A DNA stretch of 61,138 nt from the NCBI GenBank assembly GCA_905479625.1, contig CAJQNF010000078.1:1-61138 (forward strand). The letters run 5' to 3'. Numbering within the stretch: the first letter of the stretch is position 1; every line of letters starts with the position of its first letter. Below, in pieces: positions 36,470 through 43,953 of this stretch. The notes beneath the pieces were generated by a model. The model was given only the letters and a program-made list of their open reading frames with translations, searched no databases and had not been told where the DNA came from. This stretch comes from an uncultured Flavobacteriaceae bacterium (GTDB lineage: Bacteria > Bacteroidota > Bacteroidia > Flavobacteriales > Flavobacteriaceae). The position numbers and the translations under genes were made by a program.

Positions 36470-38797
36470 ATGATTAAAAAAGTTACAAGCAGAAGAGCGT
36501 TTTTAAAAAAGATGGCAGCAGCGTCCGCGATGACTGCAGCTGCCTCATTTTTTCCAGGCATCGTATTCGCCGCAGAACAAATTAGCAACGCTGAATCATT
36601 CGGTGATCTGAAATGGAACAAAGCACCTTGCAGGTTTTGTGGGGTTGGTTGTGGCGTGTTAATTGGAATGGAAAACAATAAGGCAGTTGCGGTTAAAGGT
36701 GATCCAAATTCCAGCGTAAACAAAGGACTATGCTGCGTTAAAGGGTATCACCAAACCATCTGTATGTATGCCGAAGACAGACTAACAAAACCTCTTGTCA
36801 AGAAAAATGGAACCTATGTAGAGACCTCGATGGAAGAGGCCCTGGATCTTGTTGCCTCAAAAATGAAAGAAACCATTGAATTACACGGTAAAGATGCCGT
36901 GGCAATGTATACTTCAGGTCAATCGACAATTCCTGAAGGTTATGTCGCTTCAAAATTTATGAAGGGAGCCATAGGCACCAACAACTTAGACTGTAATGCC
37001 CGGTTGTGTATGGCGAGCGCCGTAACGGGATTCCTTACATCATTTGGAGCGGATGAACCTATGGGCTGCTATGATGATATTGATGAAGCGGATGTTTTTA
37101 TCACCTGGGGTAATAATATGGCTGAAATGCATCCCGTATTATTCTCAAGAATGTTGGACCAACAACTGAAAAGAGGTGCTGAAATAATTGATTTTGCGAC
37201 AAGAACTACCAGATCCAGCACAGCGTCAGACAGATCTATCTTATTTCATCCACAAACCGATCTTGCGGTGGCAAATGCCATATGCTATGAAATCATAAAT
37301 AATGGCTGGGTAAATGAAAAATTTGTTGAAGACCATTGCAGTTTTAACAAAGGACTCACCAATATAGGTTATGGCACTGAAGACTATTTCAATTTCAAGG
37401 ACAAACCTGAAAAGATAGATTTTGAAGCTTATAAAGAGTTTTTAAAAGATTACACCCCTGAAAAAGTTTCCGGAATGTCTGGTGTATCAGTTAAGGATAT
37501 TAAATTTTTAGCGCATCTGTATGGTGATCCTAACAAAAAAGTAGTGTCTTACTGGTGTATGGGTGTTAACCAACACACCCGAGGCACATGGATGAACAAC
37601 CTGATTTATAATATTCATCTACTTACAGGGAAAATATCTCAACCCGGCAATGGACCATTTTCACTTACGGGTCAACCAAGTGCTTGTGGTACTGCAAGAG
37701 AAGTTGGAACATTTACGCACAAATTGCCAAAAGGGGTCGTTACCAATGAGAAAAACAGAGAACTTGCCGCAAAAATATGGAAAGTTCCTGTTGAAAGAAT
37801 TCCGGCAAAGCCTACCTATCACGCCACAGAAATGTTCCGGGCACTTGACCGAGGGGATATCAAATTTATATGGACACAAGTTACCAACCCTTTAGTATCG
37901 TTGCCAAACGTAGGAAGGTATACAAAAGGAGCACAAAAAGAAGATCGTTTTATCGTAGTTTCTGATGTTTTTCCAACACCAACCTCAGATGTTGCAGATG
38001 TTATTCTACCTGCTGCATGGCATATTGAAAAGAGTGGGATGTACGGAAATTCGGAAAGAAGAACCCAACATTGGGATAAGATGATTGATCCTCCGGGCGA
38101 GGCAATTCCTGATGCATGGCAAACGATTGAAGTAGCCAGAAGAATGGGATTCGAAGATCTTTTCCCCTACTCGGAAGAAAATCATGCGGAAGAAATATTT
38201 AACGAATACAGGCAGTTTCATGAAGGAAAAAAACATGGGATGGCGCCTTTAGAAGTACTAAAAGAAAAATCTGGTGTCATATGGCCTTTTGTTGACGGTA
38301 AGGAGACGAAATGGAGGTATAATGCCACTTACGATCCTGCATGCGAAAATGGAAAGCAGTTTGATTTTTATGGAAAACCGGATGGTCGCGCTGTAATTTG
38401 GCAAAGGCCTTATGAACCGGCAGCTGAATCTCCTGATAATGAATACCCATTCTGGTTAAATACAGGAAGGGTAATAGAGCATTGGCATACAGGTTCAATG
38501 ACAAGAAGGATTCCTGTTTTGCATCAAGCCGTTCCTAATGCATATGTTGAATTGCACCCAGACGATGCGGCAGCATACGGAATAAATAATGGTGAAAAAG
38601 TAAAGGTCATTTCAAGAAGAGGAACTACAATTCTTCCGGCTTCCATAAATGAAAGAGGCTTACCTACAAAAGGTCAGGTTTTTGTACCTTTTTTCGATGA
38701 AAACATGATGATCAACGACACTACATTAGATGCCTTTTGTCCTATTTCAAAGGAACCTGATTATAAAAAATGTGCCGTTAAAATAGAAAAAGTATAA
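36470..38797 (+). CDS. napA: Periplasmic nitrate reductase catalytic subunit
   Basis: This is the periplasmic Mo-bisMGD nitrate reductase of dissimilatory or redox-balancing nitrate reduction. A twin-arginine signal opens the 775-aa protein (SRRAFLKKMAAASAMTAAA, cleavage probably after VFA). The [4Fe-4S] motif is C54-x2-C57-x3-C61 plus a later Cys in KGLCCVKGY. The probable Mo-ligand is C180 in NARLCMASAV. The molybdopterin-binding domain begins near FWLNTGRVIEHWHTGSMTRR. It is somewhat shorter than proteobacterial NapA (about 830 aa). It is separate in kind and location from the assimilatory enzyme at 10993-14535. Confidence 0.93.
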   Translation: MIKKVTSRRAFLKKMAAASAMTAAASFFPGIVFAAEQISNAESFGDLKWNKAPCRFCGVGCGVLIGMENNKAVAVKGDPNSSVNKGLCCVKGYHQTICMYAEDRLTKPLVKKNGTYVETSMEEALDLVASKMKETIELHGKDAVAMYTSGQSTIPEGYVASKFMKGAIGTNNLDCNARLCMASAVTGFLTSFGADEPMGCYDDIDEADVFITWGNNMAEMHPVLFSRMLDQQLKRGAEIIDFATRTTRSSTASDRSILFHPQTDLAVANAICYEIINNGWVNEKFVEDHCSFNKGLTNIGYGTEDYFNFKDKPEKIDFEAYKEFLKDYTPEKVSGMSGVSVKDIKFLAHLYGDPNKKVVSYWCMGVNQHTRGTWMNNLIYNIHLLTGKISQPGNGPFSLTGQPSACGTAREVGTFTHKLPKGVVTNEKNRELAAKIWKVPVERIPAKPTYHATEMFRALDRGDIKFIWTQVTNPLVSLPNVGRYTKGAQKEDRFIVVSDVFPTPTSDVADVILPAAWHIEKSGMYGNSERRTQHWDKMIDPPGEAIPDAWQTIEVARRMGFEDLFPYSEENHAEEIFNEYRQFHEGKKHGMAPLEVLKEKSGVIWPFVDGKETKWRYNATYDPACENGKQFDFYGKPDGRAVIWQRPYEPAAESPDNEYPFWLNTGRVIEHWHTGSMTRRIPVLHQAVPNAYVELHPDDAAAYGINNGEKVKVISRRGTTILPASINERGLPTKGQVFVPFFDENMMINDTTLDAFCPISKEPDYKKCAVKIEKV

Positions 38798-38809
38798 GGG
38801 AATTGAATT

Positions 38810-39487
38810 ATGAAAAGATTATTCATCATATTTTTATTCGTTTTACTCCTCGGGGCAACCATAGGAGTATGGAGCTACAGCTATTTTGAATCGCTTGAAG
38901 AAGCGACAATAGAAACCAGTAGAATTACAGAATCTTCATCTATCCCGTCAGAATCCGGTATGTTTGAGAGATCTGGATTTGCTATGGAATACGCCATTAT
39001 GCCTCTTGATACAGATTATCAGAGAAATTTAAAAAGTTATTATGACAATAGAGCATTTTACGGAGCTCCTCCAACAATTCCACATCATGTTGAGCAAAGT
39101 GGTATAGGTTCAAATGCCTGTCTTAAGTGTCATGAAAATGGAGGCTTCGTGGATAAGTTTCAGGCCTATACACCTGTAACACCGCATCCGGATAAATCAA
39201 ATTGCGTACAATGCCATGTACAAGTGAAGTCCAAATCATTTTTTGTGCCTTCCGGATGGGCAAAAAATAATGCTCCATCTATTGGGAACCAAGCACTTGA
39301 AGGAAGTCCTCCAATTGTCCCCCATCCACTACAACTAAGGGAGAATTGTTTGTCTTGTCATGCCGGACCCAGTGCCGTTAAAGAGATTCGAACGACGCAT
39401 CCGGATAGAATAAATTGCAGGCAATGTCATGTCATCAATCAGAAAAAAACAGTTGACATTGGAACGTTTAAAAGAGAAATAAAATAA
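38810..39487 (+). CDS. NapB-like tetraheme cytochrome c
   Basis: This 225-aa protein has an N-terminal membrane anchor or uncleaved signal (KRLFIIFLFVLLLGATIGVW) and four CxxCH heme motifs: CLKCH, CVQCH, CLSCH and CRQCH. Two internal repeats each resemble NapB, beginning GAPPTIPHHVE and GSPPIVPHPLQ, the second followed by RENCLSCH. Classical NapB has only two hemes, so this looks like an expanded or duplicated NapB that passes electrons to NapA. It lies 12 bases after napA. Confidence 0.82.
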   Translation: MKRLFIIFLFVLLLGATIGVWSYSYFESLEEATIETSRITESSSIPSESGMFERSGFAMEYAIMPLDTDYQRNLKSYYDNRAFYGAPPTIPHHVEQSGIGSNACLKCHENGGFVDKFQAYTPVTPHPDKSNCVQCHVQVKSKSFFVPSGWAKNNAPSIGNQALEGSPPIVPHPLQLRENCLSCHAGPSAVKEIRTTHPDRINCRQCHVINQKKTVDIGTFKREIK

Positions 39488-39495
39488 TAAAGCAT

Positions 39496-40119
39496 ATGCT
39501 TAGTAGTTCACAGTTTAAAATATTGGCTATTACCATATTAATTTCTGCTTCTTCCTGCAAAGGCAAGAAAAAAGAATATCACAATCTTATCCATAAAATT
39601 GAAGCACAAAGCATTCAATATGATCGTGATAGCATTCAAAATCACAACTTGTTTGACATGAATGAGTTGGTGGAAATCGATGAAAACGACATTCATTTTT
39701 ATATCGAAAAACGCAAGACAAACATCAAATCATATGCTTGCAACGAGTGTCATAATAAGCCAGTAGGTCAATTGCAGAAGGAAGGGCTCGGAAAAAAAGC
39801 CCACTGGGATATCACAATCAATCATGCGGACACAAAAACAATGGCTTGTCTATCTTGTCATAATTCTCAAGACATGAACAACCTGCAAAGTATAACTGGT
39901 GATCCTATTGATTTTAATTATAGTTATAAACTCTGTAGCCAATGCCATCATTCACAGGTCAAGGATTGGATCGGAGGGGCTCATGGTAAAAACATTAGTG
40001 GTTGGAAAAGTGAAAGGGTATCAAAATTATGTGTAGAATGTCATAATCCACATGCACCACAAATTGCCAAAAGATGGCCATCAAGATATAACTCTACCAT
40101 GGTAGATGAACGTAAATAA
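39496..40119 (+). CDS. Tetraheme cytochrome c lipoprotein
   Basis: This 207-aa protein has a lipoprotein-type signal (LAITILISASSCKGKK) and four CxxCH motifs: CNECH, CLSCH, CSQCH and CVECH, the last in CVECHNPHAPQIAKRW. It resembles soluble multiheme cytochromes of the c3/NapM/NrfB kind rather than NapC, which has a membrane helix and binds quinol. Between the NapB-like protein and the Fe-S subunit, it probably relays electrons in the periplasm. Its exact partner is inferred. Confidence 0.78.
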   Translation: MLSSSQFKILAITILISASSCKGKKKEYHNLIHKIEAQSIQYDRDSIQNHNLFDMNELVEIDENDIHFYIEKRKTNIKSYACNECHNKPVGQLQKEGLGKKAHWDITINHADTKTMACLSCHNSQDMNNLQSITGDPIDFNYSYKLCSQCHHSQVKDWIGGAHGKNISGWKSERVSKLCVECHNPHAPQIAKRWPSRYNSTMVDERK

Positions 40120-40133
40120 ACAGGTTTAAAAGT

Positions 40134-41186
40134 ATGATAAAAAAGAGCATAAAGAAGTTTTTCACATTAGACCTAGGTCAAAAGGAGGAGAAGAAATGTG
40201 GCTGTTCCGGTCAGTCTTGTGATAGCACACCTTCAAAACCTAAAGATGGTTTCGACCAGGTATTTGATGTAAATATGAGCAGAAGGTCGGCCTTTAGAAA
40301 ACTTACAGCAGGTCTTTTAATTGGAGCAGGTGCTGCTAATGCCTCTTGTTCTGTTGCCTCGGATGATACCCATAAAGAAAAATCAGAAATAGAATGGGAA
40401 GAGTACTTTAAAGGCAACTACAAGTTAATGTCTGAAGGTGAAAAGGATAAAACAGTAGACAGACTAGTCAGGTCATATGAATTGCGGACCGGTAAAAAAA
40501 TAGATATTTCTTCTGAAGATGCCAGTCCCGATGTTTTATTCGGTTACGCGTTTAATATCTCAAAATGTCAAGGTTATATGGATTGCGTGAATGCCTGTGT
40601 CGAGGAAAATAATCAAGACAGGAACTCAGAAATGCAGTATATACGGATTCATGAAATGAAAGATGGACAGGGACTCAATTTTGGCGAAGCTGATGACACT
40701 TACTACCATGAAGTTCCTGCCGCTGGTCATTTTTATATGGGTACTCAATGTTACCACTGTGACAATCCTCCTTGCATCGAAGTTTGCCCTGTGGAAGCCA
40801 CCTGGAAAGAAAAAGACGGATTAGTTGTCATAGACTACGACTGGTGTATTGGTTGCCGTTATTGCATGGCTGCTTGCCCTTATGACGGTAGAAGATTCAA
40901 TTGGAGCACTCCTGAAGTCCCTGAAGAAGAAGTGAATAAAAACCAACATTATTTAGGAAATAGACTAAGAAAAAAAGGCGTGATGGAAAAATGTACTTTT
41001 TGCATTCAGCGCAGTAGAAAAGGTCAGAATCCTGCATGTGTAGATGCTTGCCCGACCGGGGCTAGAGTTTTTGGAAATCTGCTCGATCCGGAAAGCGAAA
41101 TAAGATGGGTTTTAGCAAATAAAAAAGTTTTCAGACTCAAGGAAGACCTGGGAACAGAGCCTAAATTTTGGTATTATATGGATTAA
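40134..41186 (+). CDS. Four-cluster Fe-S protein, PsrB/NrfC/ActB-like, with Tat signal
   Basis: This 350-aa ferredoxin-type subunit accepts electrons from the following membrane protein. Four cysteine groups typical of the DMSO-reductase Fe-S family are present: CQGYMDCVNAC, CYHCDNPPCIEVC, CIGCRYCMAAC and the CTFC...CVDAC pair. A twin-arginine motif SRRSAFRK occurs at residues 49-56, followed by a hydrophobic segment and a possible lipobox Cys at 72. The 48 residues before it contain KKCGCSGQSC. ATG 40275 (MSRRSA) is an alternative start that would give a normal Tat signal. It differs from NapG in its four-cluster PsrB-like pattern and its NrfD-like partner. Confidence 0.85.
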   Translation: MIKKSIKKFFTLDLGQKEEKKCGCSGQSCDSTPSKPKDGFDQVFDVNMSRRSAFRKLTAGLLIGAGAANASCSVASDDTHKEKSEIEWEEYFKGNYKLMSEGEKDKTVDRLVRSYELRTGKKIDISSEDASPDVLFGYAFNISKCQGYMDCVNACVEENNQDRNSEMQYIRIHEMKDGQGLNFGEADDTYYHEVPAAGHFYMGTQCYHCDNPPCIEVCPVEATWKEKDGLVVIDYDWCIGCRYCMAACPYDGRRFNWSTPEVPEEEVNKNQHYLGNRLRKKGVMEKCTFCIQRSRKGQNPACVDACPTGARVFGNLLDPESEIRWVLANKKVFRLKEDLGTEPKFWYYMD

Positions 41187-41203
41187 TCTCTGGAATATAA
41201 ATT

Positions 41204-42430
41204 ATGAAGGTATTTAAAAAATTAGTCAAAGATAGCATCGTGTATATGACACACGGAGGCCTTTATTACCATATTTGGATGGCAGTACTCACCGCACTGA
41301 TGTTAGTTGGTATGTATTGTTATTTTTTACAAATTGATCAGGGACTTAGTGTTACCGGGATGAATGATCGTGTAAGTTGGGGCCTATATATCTCTAATTT
41401 CACATTTTTAGTTGGTGTAGCAGCTGCTGCCGTTATGCTTGTTTTACCTACTTATGTGCTGCATGATGTCGATTTCAAACAAGCCGTACTTATCGGAGAG
41501 GGACTTGCCGTTGCGGCACTTATCATGTGCCTCGCATTTGTAGTAGCAGACATGGGTGGACCAGCCAGATTATGGCACATCATACCCTTTATTGGGGTCT
41601 TCAATTTCCCTAATTCTATGCTGACTTGGGATGTACTGGTTTTGAATGGTTATCTTTTTATCAACTTATCTATTCCGTTTTATATACTTTTTCAGAGATA
41701 TCAAGGAAAAACCCCTAATCCTAAAATTTATATTCCAGGTGTTATTATATCGGTTTTTTGGGCCTTTGCCATTCATCTTGTCACCGCATTTCTTTATCAG
41801 GGTTTACAGGCACGCCCATTTTGGAATAATGCACTTTTGGGACCAAAATTTTTGGCTTCTGCCTTTGCCGCTGGACCCTCATTAATTATTATTATTCTGG
41901 CTATTATCAGAAAATTTACAGAATTTAAGATAGAAGATAAAACGATTAAAAAAATTGCCATGGTGGTTACTGTTGCAGCCCAGATCAATCTTATCATGCT
42001 GATATCTGAGTTATTTAAAGAATTTTATGCGCCAACGCATCACAGTGAAAGCGCCTATTATTTGTACTTTGGATTGCATGGCAAAGCCAAACTTGTTCCT
42101 TGGATTTGGGCGGCGATTTCGATGAATGTTATTGCAACTGTAACACTTACCATCCATAAACTAAGGAACAACCTGACTATCTTGTATATGGCATGTGGTA
42201 TGCTTTTCTTAGCCATTTGGATAGAGAAAGGGTTTGGTTTAATCGTCCCCGGTTTTATTCCGGGTCCCTGGGGAAAAATAGCAGAATATTTTCCAACTTT
42301 GGTGGAAGTAGGTGTGACTATAGGAATATGGGCGATGGGTGCTTTTATATTTTCAATTCTTGCCAGAACAGGAATTGCTATTGAAATGGGATTACTAAGT
42401 TTTAAAAAATCGTCATCTTCAGATTTATAA
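41204..42430 (+). CDS. NrfD/PsrC-family quinol-interacting membrane protein
   Basis: This 408-aa integral membrane protein has about ten hydrophobic helices. The N-terminal YYHIWMAVLTALMLVGMYCY and SWGLYISNFTFLVGVAAAAV resemble PsrC/NrfD and the ActC/F subunits, which oxidise or reduce quinones. Together with the preceding Fe-S protein it probably takes electrons from menaquinol for NapA, replacing the NapC or NapGH route. It is the last gene of the nap operon, 17 bases after the Fe-S gene. Confidence 0.87.
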   Translation: MKVFKKLVKDSIVYMTHGGLYYHIWMAVLTALMLVGMYCYFLQIDQGLSVTGMNDRVSWGLYISNFTFLVGVAAAAVMLVLPTYVLHDVDFKQAVLIGEGLAVAALIMCLAFVVADMGGPARLWHIIPFIGVFNFPNSMLTWDVLVLNGYLFINLSIPFYILFQRYQGKTPNPKIYIPGVIISVFWAFAIHLVTAFLYQGLQARPFWNNALLGPKFLASAFAAGPSLIIIILAIIRKFTEFKIEDKTIKKIAMVVTVAAQINLIMLISELFKEFYAPTHHSESAYYLYFGLHGKAKLVPWIWAAISMNVIATVTLTIHKLRNNLTILYMACGMLFLAIWIEKGFGLIVPGFIPGPWGKIAEYFPTLVEVGVTIGIWAMGAFIFSILARTGIAIEMGLLSFKKSSSSDL

Positions 42431-42514
42431 ACAAATTTTAACGATTTTTTGCTAGACGATATGTTTCTTCTAATAAATTGGTATAGAATCATTTAGTTAA
42501 TCAGCAATTTCAGT

Positions 42515-42544
42515 TATCTTTACAAAACTAGAATAATCGGATCA
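42515..42544 (+). promoter_or_regulatory. Promoter and operator-like element of the Rrf2 gene
   Basis: TATCTTTA (42515-42522) is one mismatch from the -7 consensus, with TTTA at 42492-42495 as a -33 candidate. CTAGAATAATCGGATC (42528-42543) just downstream resembles CTAGTATTCCGATAGG near the start of the cysH operon and could be an autoregulatory site. The likeness is partial. Confidence 0.35.
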
Positions 42545-42555
42545 AAAGCGAATTC

Positions 42556-42960
42556 ATGATTTCCAAAAAAACCAAATACGGTTTAAAAGCCTTGACTTAT
42601 ATTGCTCGAAATAGCGAGCACATGGTTCCGATAGCACTGATTGCTAAAAGTGAAAACATTCCGCATAAATTTTTGGAAAGTATACTCTTGCTTTTGAGAA
42701 AGTCAGGATTTCTGGGTTCTAAGAAAGGTAAAGGTGGTGGCTATTACCTGCTTAAGGAAGCATCAGATATCTATATGACCGACGTGATGCGTATTCTCGA
42801 AGGGCCTATTGCACCTGTGGCTTGTGTCAGTTTGAATTACTATGAAAAATGCGATGACTGCGACGATGAAACTACTTGTAGTCTCAATAAATTAATGATC
42901 CAGGTTAGAGATGCCAATCTACATGTTTTTAGAAATACTACGCTGGAAGACCTAAAATAA
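42556..42960 (+). CDS. Rrf2-family transcription regulator
   Basis: This 134-aa winged-helix regulator starts MISKKTKYGLKALTYIA, the standard Rrf2 opening, with GKGGGYYLLKEASDIYM in the wing. A cysteine group follows (one Cys after PVA, then C-x2-C and a fourth Cys, within YEKCDDCDDETTC), suggesting a metal or Fe-S cluster as in IscR/NsrR. However, the spacing differs from IscR. It lies directly upstream of the sulfate-reduction operon and after the nap operon. Control of sulfur assimilation, as by CymR, is the best guess. Confidence 0.87.
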   Translation: MISKKTKYGLKALTYIARNSEHMVPIALIAKSENIPHKFLESILLLLRKSGFLGSKKGKGGGYYLLKEASDIYMTDVMRILEGPIAPVACVSLNYYEKCDDCDDETTCSLNKLMIQVRDANLHVFRNTTLEDLK

Positions 42961-42982
42961 TTCAATTTTAACATTTCAAAAT

Positions 42983-43012
42983 TTTGCCAATTCAATATTT
43001 TTTCTACATTTG
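42983..43012 (+). promoter_or_regulatory. Promoter of the DUF2061-cysH operon
   Basis: TTTG (42983-42986), 18 bases of spacer and a perfect TACATTTG (43005-43012) make this the best housekeeping-type promoter in the window. About 33 bases of spacer follow it before an untranslated leader ends at the start codon. Confidence 0.65.
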
Positions 43013-43020
43013 CATCTTTA

Positions 43021-43039
43021 TCCTAGTATTCCGATAGGA
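43021..43039. promoter_or_regulatory. Inverted-repeat element at the cysH operon start
   Basis: TCCTAGTATTCCGATAGGA has outer arms TCCTA/TAGGA and an inner near-repeat ATTCC/AGGA. Placed just after the predicted transcription start, it could be an operator for the adjacent Rrf2 protein or a small leader hairpin. Confidence 0.35.
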
Positions 43040-43064
43040 GTTAAATGTTAATCAATGTTAAAGT

Positions 43065-43298
43065 ATGTTAGTTGATAAAATCTATTCGTCAAAATCCGAA
43101 AATAGTGATGCTCCTGCCAAAAGTATGGTCAAGGCCATCAGTTGGAGAATCATAGGAACAATCGATACGATTCTGATCTCCTGGCTTTTGACAGGAACGC
43201 TGAGTATAGCCCTTTCAATAGGGTCAATAGAAGTATTTTCTAAATTTTTTCTCTATTACGGACATGAGAGAATTTGGAATATGATAAAATGGAAGTAA
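43065..43298 (+). CDS. DUF2061 small membrane protein
   Basis: This 77-aa protein with two membrane segments matches DUF2061, often found beside sulfate assimilation genes in Bacteroidota. It begins MLVDKIYSSKSENSDAPAKS and contains KAISWRIIGTIDTILISWLL and IEVFSKFFLYYGHERIWN. Its function is unknown; a role in sulfate or sulfite handling is inferred only from repeated neighbourhood. It heads the operon, 2 bases before cysH. Confidence 0.82.
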   Translation: MLVDKIYSSKSENSDAPAKSMVKAISWRIIGTIDTILISWLLTGTLSIALSIGSIEVFSKFFLYYGHERIWNMIKWK

Positions 43299-43300
43299 AT

Positions 43301-43930
43301 ATGAAAAACAATAGTCTAAACATAGATATCGAAAGAGCCAATGAATTATTGAGGGACAAAAACCCAATAGAAATTATTCAGTGGGCCCTGGCACAATCAA
43401 AAAGGCCAATTCTTACCACTAATTTTGGCCCCTTTTCAGCAAGTCTTGTCCATGCGGTTAGCTGCGTAAAAAAGGACATCAAAGTGGTTTGGTGTGACAC
43501 CGGATACAACACTCCACACACCTACAGATACGCCCATGAATTAATCCAAAGATTCGCTTTGAATTTAGATATCTACACTCCGAAATCAACAGCTGGTTTT
43601 AGAAATGTGACAACCGGAATTCCTCAAGTAGACACATTGGAGCATAAAATATTTACGGATGAAGTCAAACTGGAACCTTTTAGAAGGGCTTTGGCAGATC
43701 ATAGTCCTGATGTCTGGTTTACGAATCTACGAGCCGACCAGAACGAATTCAGAAGGAGTCTTGATATACTTCATGTTGATAAAAAGGGAATTCTAAAGGT
43801 TAGTCCGTTCTTCTATTATTCAGAATTCGATATGGAACTATACCTTCAAGAGTTTGGACTTCCAAATGAAAAAAAATACTACGATCCAACTAAAGTATTA
43901 GCTAAAAGAGAATGTGGATTACACTTATAA
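43301..43930 (+). CDS. cysH: Phosphoadenylyl-sulfate reductase
   Basis: This cytoplasmic enzyme reduces PAPS (or APS) to sulfite. I chose ATG 43301, two bases after the previous stop, giving 209 aa; ATG 43289 and TTG 43274 are in frame but overlap DUF2061. The catalytic C-terminal motif KRECGLH (Cys205) is present, and VVWCDTGYNTPHTY lies in the nucleotide-binding fold. The paired CC and C-x2-C cysteines that bind [4Fe-4S] in APS reductases are absent, which points to a PAPS-type thioredoxin-dependent enzyme. cysDNC are not in the window. Confidence 0.88.
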   Translation: MKNNSLNIDIERANELLRDKNPIEIIQWALAQSKRPILTTNFGPFSASLVHAVSCVKKDIKVVWCDTGYNTPHTYRYAHELIQRFALNLDIYTPKSTAGFRNVTTGIPQVDTLEHKIFTDEVKLEPFRRALADHSPDVWFTNLRADQNEFRRSLDILHVDKKGILKVSPFFYYSEFDMELYLQEFGLPNEKKYYDPTKVLAKRECGLHL

Positions 43931-43953
43931 ATTAAATCATTTAAATACATCAA

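Noticed and set aside
43274-43300. Earlier TTG or ATG starts for cysH
   Set aside because: They would overlap DUF2061, and the added residues (EYDKMEVN) show no conservation I recognise; ATG 43301 directly follows the stop.
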